NCBI RefSeq assembly: GCF_026151205.1 | Contig: NC_087072.1 | Coordinates: 5,008,084-5,072,083 of the forward strand | Direction: 5' to 3' | Length of the DNA stretch: 64,000 nt | From: Bolinopsis microptera | Taxonomy: Eukaryota; Ctenophora; Tentaculata; Lobata; Bolinopsidae | Shown here: positions 59,612 through 64,000 of the stretch, piece by piece | How the letters are laid out: every line of letters starts with the position of its first letter | How positions within the stretch are numbered: position 1 is the first letter of the stretch | The notes under the pieces: generated by a model | Database searches by the model: none | What the model was told of the DNA's origin: nothing | Seen by the model: only the letters and a program-made list of their open reading frames with translations | Made by a program: the position numbers and the translations under genes

Positions 59612-60971
59612 GTAAGAAGAGAGGCGCATCACTCAACACGGCCCGTAACTTGAACATAATCACAAATACAAGCAACCAACTGTCGTAAAGTAATATGGAT
59701 AAGAATCACGGATATGACTCGTGACGAGCGTCGCAAAAGCGCAATGTTGACTCTTTTCACAGCGCCTTCCCTGGATTTCGATTCTAATTTTAAATAGCTT
59801 TGTGGTTTGAGCTGACAGAAAAGGATGACAGCGATACATCTAATTGGGTTGAACTAATCCGTCATACCAAAATAGAATGAGGGGGGCGCCATGACAGCAG
59901 CAGTTTTTGGATTTAGTTGCGGCTTATCGATTAAATAATCAATCTTGATTATCAATTAAATGAAACATTGATATAATAGTAAAACAACAATGGATTAAAA
60001 AATGTTCGCCAAGGCAAATAAAAATGTTGTCAGCTCGAAAACAGTTCAAACTTAAAGTGACCCCCCCCCCCCCTCAAGCCCCACCCCCTCGAACCCCTTG
60101 TGTGCTATAAACAGTCGGAATACTTAGGGACGTAACGCAGAGAGCGTAAAATTAGAACTCTTGTTTATATCATACCATACAGTGTTTATCAAAATACAAG
60201 TCTACCAGTGGCAGTGTTACTGCTGTTATATTGCTGACGGGATGGTCTCCTGATCTAGCTGACAGGTTATTAGTACTAAGTCCCAGGATCAATTCGATTT
60301 CCGAGGTGATATTGTTATGACCCGTAATGTCCGTACATATCAGACGTCTAAATGTTATGACTGATGAGATAGACTCAGAAATCATTGAACCGATAACGGA
60401 CAATCAAAACTTTCGATTGTTTATTGAAAAGAGTGGTATAGAACAAGGTATAGAACATACATGATGGATATAACTTATAAGCATAAAACATGGCAGTGTT
60501 TGTGTGGGCCTGTGTGTTTCATCGGATACGGATCCTTCATTAATTATCTCTCACTTATTGAGCCCCATTTTGAAATTAGAACTTGTTAGAAATCCCAACA
60601 ATCTCCAAGATTGTGTATCAAATTCTGGCACAATGCTCCGATGAGATTAAAATCTACGGACAGCTTTTCTATGATCGACAGAGAAGACCTTCAACTCCAT
60701 TTGATTAAAAACGATTTTCATGAATTTTGACAGGTTATCTACTAATTCTTTTCACTGGCAAGCCTTATAAAGTAAACTTAGGTAAATTTGAAAACTCAAA
60801 CCTTAGTAAAGTAAGTTAATCTACTCAATTTGGAGTACCTATAATACTCAAACAGTTCTGACAGGTCATTTGTCCTGAACATCGCGGAGATTGATTTTTC
60901 CCAGACTCAATAATTAAAGGTTTAGTGATTAGTGTCTCACAAATAAAACGTGGTGACCTCGAACCCTATAA
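59612..60971. other. No supported gene; 5' flank of the Penelope element
   Basis: Contains a C-run (60,060-60,073) with CCCCTCGAACCCC nearby and a 77-codon minus-strand frame at 60,170-60,403 that has neither family resemblance nor splice support. The Penelope 5' UTR must begin somewhere in the right half, but I see no repeated edge to place it. Confidence 0.4.
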
Positions 60972-63917
60972 ATGTTAAAGGACTGTCTTAAGGAAGCATA
61001 TGCAAATGCAAACTTGGTCACTTTTCATGATCTGGAAATCAATCGGTTAAGTCTTCTGCGGAAATGCCTGTTGACCAAGCGCCCTGTTCAATCCTTAAGG
61101 GCCAGTGGCTTGAAAGCTCTCCCTGAGGAACAGGCTCGTGCGCTCCTCCAGGAGGTGGAAACAAAAGCAACCCTCCGTGCCATCGAGAACAAGTCAAGGC
61201 AGATTAACATCTTGAAGAAACAGATTGCTGATATTCAGAGAGATCATCCTGACTCTCCTGAACTTATCAAAGATAGCAAGCTGCTTCACATCCAACAGAA
61301 GAAGCTTTTAAAGAAGATGAAATTTTTAGAGGAGTGTGATGGCACTAAATTTTCAGAATGGAAGCCTAAGAAGAAGGTAGTAGCAGTTTCAGTGAATCAG
61401 TTTACAAGGAAGGTCACAGCTAAGAAGCTCAAGAGAAAGCTCAAAGCAAAAGCCAGGAAGAACAGGAAGAAAGAGCAGGCAATGAGGAAGAAAGCCAAGG
61501 AAGCTCTTGAGAGAAATCTTGTTGTTAACCTGACAGACATTGATATTCCGGATTATAGCATTGCGGTCCTTTCGTATGGTCCTGGATGGATACCCTGCCC
61601 GGATTTTGATGAGATGCAGTTCAAAGTAGATGGGTACAATGCTGCCAACAAACAAGCATGGAAAGCTGTTTTTAAGAACTCAGCACGGGATAACGAAGTT
61701 CCTATGGAGCTACTGAAGAAACCAGTAACAGCTCCTTGTACTTCTTTTGAAGACCCAGCCATCAAGTCTGCAAAAGACAACATTGTCAATTTTGTAGACA
61801 ACTTCAAGCCCAGAAAACTTGAATCTAATATGAACCGCTATGAGAGTGAAGGGTATATGTGGTTGAAGAAGGCTGTCAAGGATGGCTTAATAGCCATAAC
61901 ATCGGCTGATAAGGGCGGTGCGATAATCATTGTCACCCCTCAGATAATCAAGGATATCACTTCTGCCAAAGTTGAGGACCCTTTGAGATACAGACCTTTA
62001 CAAACTGATCCTACTGGATCTTTGAGAGGGAGGTTGTTAGAGCTGTGGTCATCTGGTTTGGAGCGGAAGTATGTTAGTGGTGAACAGTCTAAGTGTGTGG
62101 TTGGTTTGATTCAGAAGTCTGATCAGGACACTCTTTCACAGAGCACTTCAGATCTAGTCAAGCCCGATATTCCGTATGGTTACCCATTACTGAAAATTCA
62201 CAAGCTGACTGAGACTGAAATTAGAGAGAAAAAGATTCCACCCAGTCGATTCGTGACTGATCTCTCTAGAGGAGTAACTGCAAGATCAGATAAGTTTGTT
62301 GTTTGGAAGTGGTTGGGACCTCTTGCCAGAGATTACTGTATAGATCTTGTTAAAGATTCAACTGCAGCTCTCATAAAACTCGAGGAATTGGCAGCTTCCG
62401 GACAAGTAGTCGATACTTGGATCAGCTTCAGTATTGATATTGTTTCTCTATACGATTCTCTGCAACATAGCTTGGTGATGTCAGCCTTAGATGATGCTAT
62501 GGAGTTGTGTAGACCAGATTGGTCTGAGGAGTTCAGGACTTGGCTGAAGGGACTGATACAGCTTAGTTTTGATTCGGCAGTCTTGAAGAATGCAGACAAC
62601 TGGTATGAGGTCGTTAACGGTGTACCCACTGGAGGTATCAATTCAGTGGATTGCGGTAACATTGCTTTGTTCTTTGTCCTAAAGAGTCTGGTTTACGACC
62701 CGGTTGTTAGACCAGAGGAGCTCAAGAACCTTGATCGGTTTGTGGATGATATTTCGGGCCAAGGTATGTGGAGAGGTTCTATGATTGGTTTTGAAGAATG
62801 GGTAGGGTCATTACGCAGTAAGATGGTTGATAACTATGGCTTAGATATTACATACGAAGTGAAACCAATCACGGAGTTCACTCAGTTCCTGGACATTCAG
62901 TACAAGTTTGTTGGAGGGAGACTCACAACAGATCTGTTTAGGAAACCTACTGACGCCAACAGGTATCTTGAATTCTCAAGTTTCCATCCACGACATACCT
63001 TCCGGAGTATAGTCTTTTCACAGGCACTTCGATACAGAAGGATAATCAATGATGACGTCTTACTGGATGAGAGATTGGCAGAGCTTCAGTTGTTTTTTGA
63101 GCGGTCTTCATATCCTACTGATATGGTGAGAGAGGTCATCAGTGATGTCAGATCGATACCAAGAACTTTACAGTACAAGGCAAAGGATCAGGGTCCCCCT
63201 TCTTTCACACCATGGATTGTTACATTCGGTGCGGGCTATGAGGAAACCAAGGAAAAGGCTAAAGAGGCCAGTAACATCATCTCAAATAGCCGTACATGGA
63301 GCAGTGAGAACCCTGAGAGGATCCCTAAACTCCAAGTGGTGACCAGGCGAGCCCCTAACTTAAAGGACACTTTATTCAAGAGAAAGAAGCTTGCCTTAGG
63401 TTCAGAGTCAAGAACAACTGACCCATGCACCAAACCTGGTGAGAAGAAGAAAGGCAGACCCTGCCAAACTTGTCACCTTGTTAGTGGCAATTCCATGGTC
63501 TCCAATAATGGACACTCAGTCAGAACTCAAGGTGGTAACTGTAAGACACGCAACATTGTGTACGGCGCGACGTGCAAACTTTGTACTGTTAATAACTTAT
63601 ACGTGGGAAAAACAGTCACCAGCCTCAGCCAACGTGTGAATGGTCATCGCAGTAAATATTATGAGATTTTAGAGGCGAGTAGTAAGGGGAATGTTGAGAG
63701 CCACAGAGATTTTGATGACGAGAATGTTTTAGGAGCACATCTTTTTTCAGTTCATAATTTGAGGGAGAGATCTGATTTCAATGAAAGTTTCCATTTTGAT
63801 ATTTTGTGTTCTACATCCCCAGATAATATTAGAAAGTCAGAACAGTTTTATATTAACAAATTGAAGACACTTTATCCGTTTGGCCTGAACAATGTGAATT
63901 CCGTTTCTGGAAGCTAA
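60972..63917 (+). CDS. Penelope-like element polyprotein: RT plus GIY-YIG endonuclease, 981 residues
   Basis: A single uninterrupted ORF. Residues about 60-200 are basic and coiled (KKLKRKLKAKARKNRKK). The reverse transcriptase shows motif A FSIDIVSLYDSL (about 485), motif B GVPTGGINSVDCGN (about 550), motif C DRFVDD (about 587) and FLDIQY (about 639), then LFRKPTDANRYLEFSSFHP. After a basic linker a cysteine pair (PCQTCH) leads into a C-terminal GIY-YIG nuclease, NIVYGATCKLC then LYVGKT (about 861-882). The CxxC lies inside the GIY-YIG motif, with histidines following (NGHR, GAHLFSVH), the CCHH arrangement known from endonuclease-bearing Penelope elements. Such elements use the nuclease for target-primed reverse transcription. 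No stop or frameshift is seen, suggesting recent activity. Element edges are not visible and the window ends 83 bp after the stop. Confidence 0.93.
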   Translation: MLKDCLKEAYANANLVTFHDLEINRLSLLRKCLLTKRPVQSLRASGLKALPEEQARALLQEVETKATLRAIENKSRQINILKKQIADIQRDHPDSPELIKDSKLLHIQQKKLLKKMKFLEECDGTKFSEWKPKKKVVAVSVNQFTRKVTAKKLKRKLKAKARKNRKKEQAMRKKAKEALERNLVVNLTDIDIPDYSIAVLSYGPGWIPCPDFDEMQFKVDGYNAANKQAWKAVFKNSARDNEVPMELLKKPVTAPCTSFEDPAIKSAKDNIVNFVDNFKPRKLESNMNRYESEGYMWLKKAVKDGLIAITSADKGGAIIIVTPQIIKDITSAKVEDPLRYRPLQTDPTGSLRGRLLELWSSGLERKYVSGEQSKCVVGLIQKSDQDTLSQSTSDLVKPDIPYGYPLLKIHKLTETEIREKKIPPSRFVTDLSRGVTARSDKFVVWKWLGPLARDYCIDLVKDSTAALIKLEELAASGQVVDTWISFSIDIVSLYDSLQHSLVMSALDDAMELCRPDWSEEFRTWLKGLIQLSFDSAVLKNADNWYEVVNGVPTGGINSVDCGNIALFFVLKSLVYDPVVRPEELKNLDRFVDDISGQGMWRGSMIGFEEWVGSLRSKMVDNYGLDITYEVKPITEFTQFLDIQYKFVGGRLTTDLFRKPTDANRYLEFSSFHPRHTFRSIVFSQALRYRRIINDDVLLDERLAELQLFFERSSYPTDMVREVISDVRSIPRTLQYKAKDQGPPSFTPWIVTFGAGYEETKEKAKEASNIISNSRTWSSENPERIPKLQVVTRRAPNLKDTLFKRKKLALGSESRTTDPCTKPGEKKKGRPCQTCHLVSGNSMVSNNGHSVRTQGGNCKTRNIVYGATCKLCTVNNLYVGKTVTSLSQRVNGHRSKYYEILEASSKGNVESHRDFDDENVLGAHLFSVHNLRERSDFNESFHFDILCSTSPDNIRKSEQFYINKLKTLYPFGLNNVNSVSGS

Positions 63918-64000
63918 TTTTTCATGGTGTCCCGAATTTTATTTTTGAATCGTTCATTTTTTGTTTATATATTCAGTCTATCAATTTTTGAATTGCGTCT

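Overview
This is animal nuclear DNA and not a bacterial replicon. The genes are split into short exons with consensus GT-AG junctions, the background is AT-rich, and much of the window is transposon-derived. Intron density, the mix of Penelope, LINE and hAT elements with many foldback MITEs, and a villin gene suggest an invertebrate, possibly a cnidarian or similar lineage. I cannot name the species. No rRNA, tRNA or CRISPR was found.

The central gene is a complete villin on the minus strand (48,310 down to 27,435): 16 exons, 861 residues, six gelsolin domains plus headpiece. Every splice junction was checked for GT/AG and phase. Intron 4 holds a second minus-strand gene (40,943-39,727, 374 residues, coiled coil, unrecognised). 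A second multi-exon minus-strand gene (14,463 to about 5,350) encodes a secreted cysteine-containing protein. Its introns carry a 4.2-kb repeat, a LINE fragment and an hAT fragment, and a MITE sits at its stop codon. Smaller gene pieces lie at 51.3-52.7 kb and 53.6-54.3 kb (minus) and 56.3-58.1 kb (plus), with a divergent pair of candidate first exons at 59.3-59.6 kb. A 981-residue, apparently intact Penelope-like retroelement ORF fills 60,972-63,917.

Layout: 0-11.3 kb, two direct copies of a 4.2-kb repeat with 19-bp arrays, sequence full of small indels that look like uncorrected long reads; 11.3-14.5 kb, LINE and hAT fragments and the clean 5' exons of the secreted gene; 15.5-23.2 kb, MITEs and two large inverted repeats; 24.7-27.2 kb, a purine-rich minisatellite with inverted ends; 27.4-48.3 kb, villin and its nested gene; 48.3-51.2 kb, no gene seen; 51.2-59.6 kb, several partial genes; 61-64 kb, the Penelope element.

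The most unusual pattern is that tandem arrays appear to be made from splice sites. Villin intron 10 is about 26 copies of its own 3' splice site. About 33 copies of a 5' splice-site-like unit follow the candidate exon at 59,282. A diverged extra copy of an exon end with its donor lies in villin intron 15.
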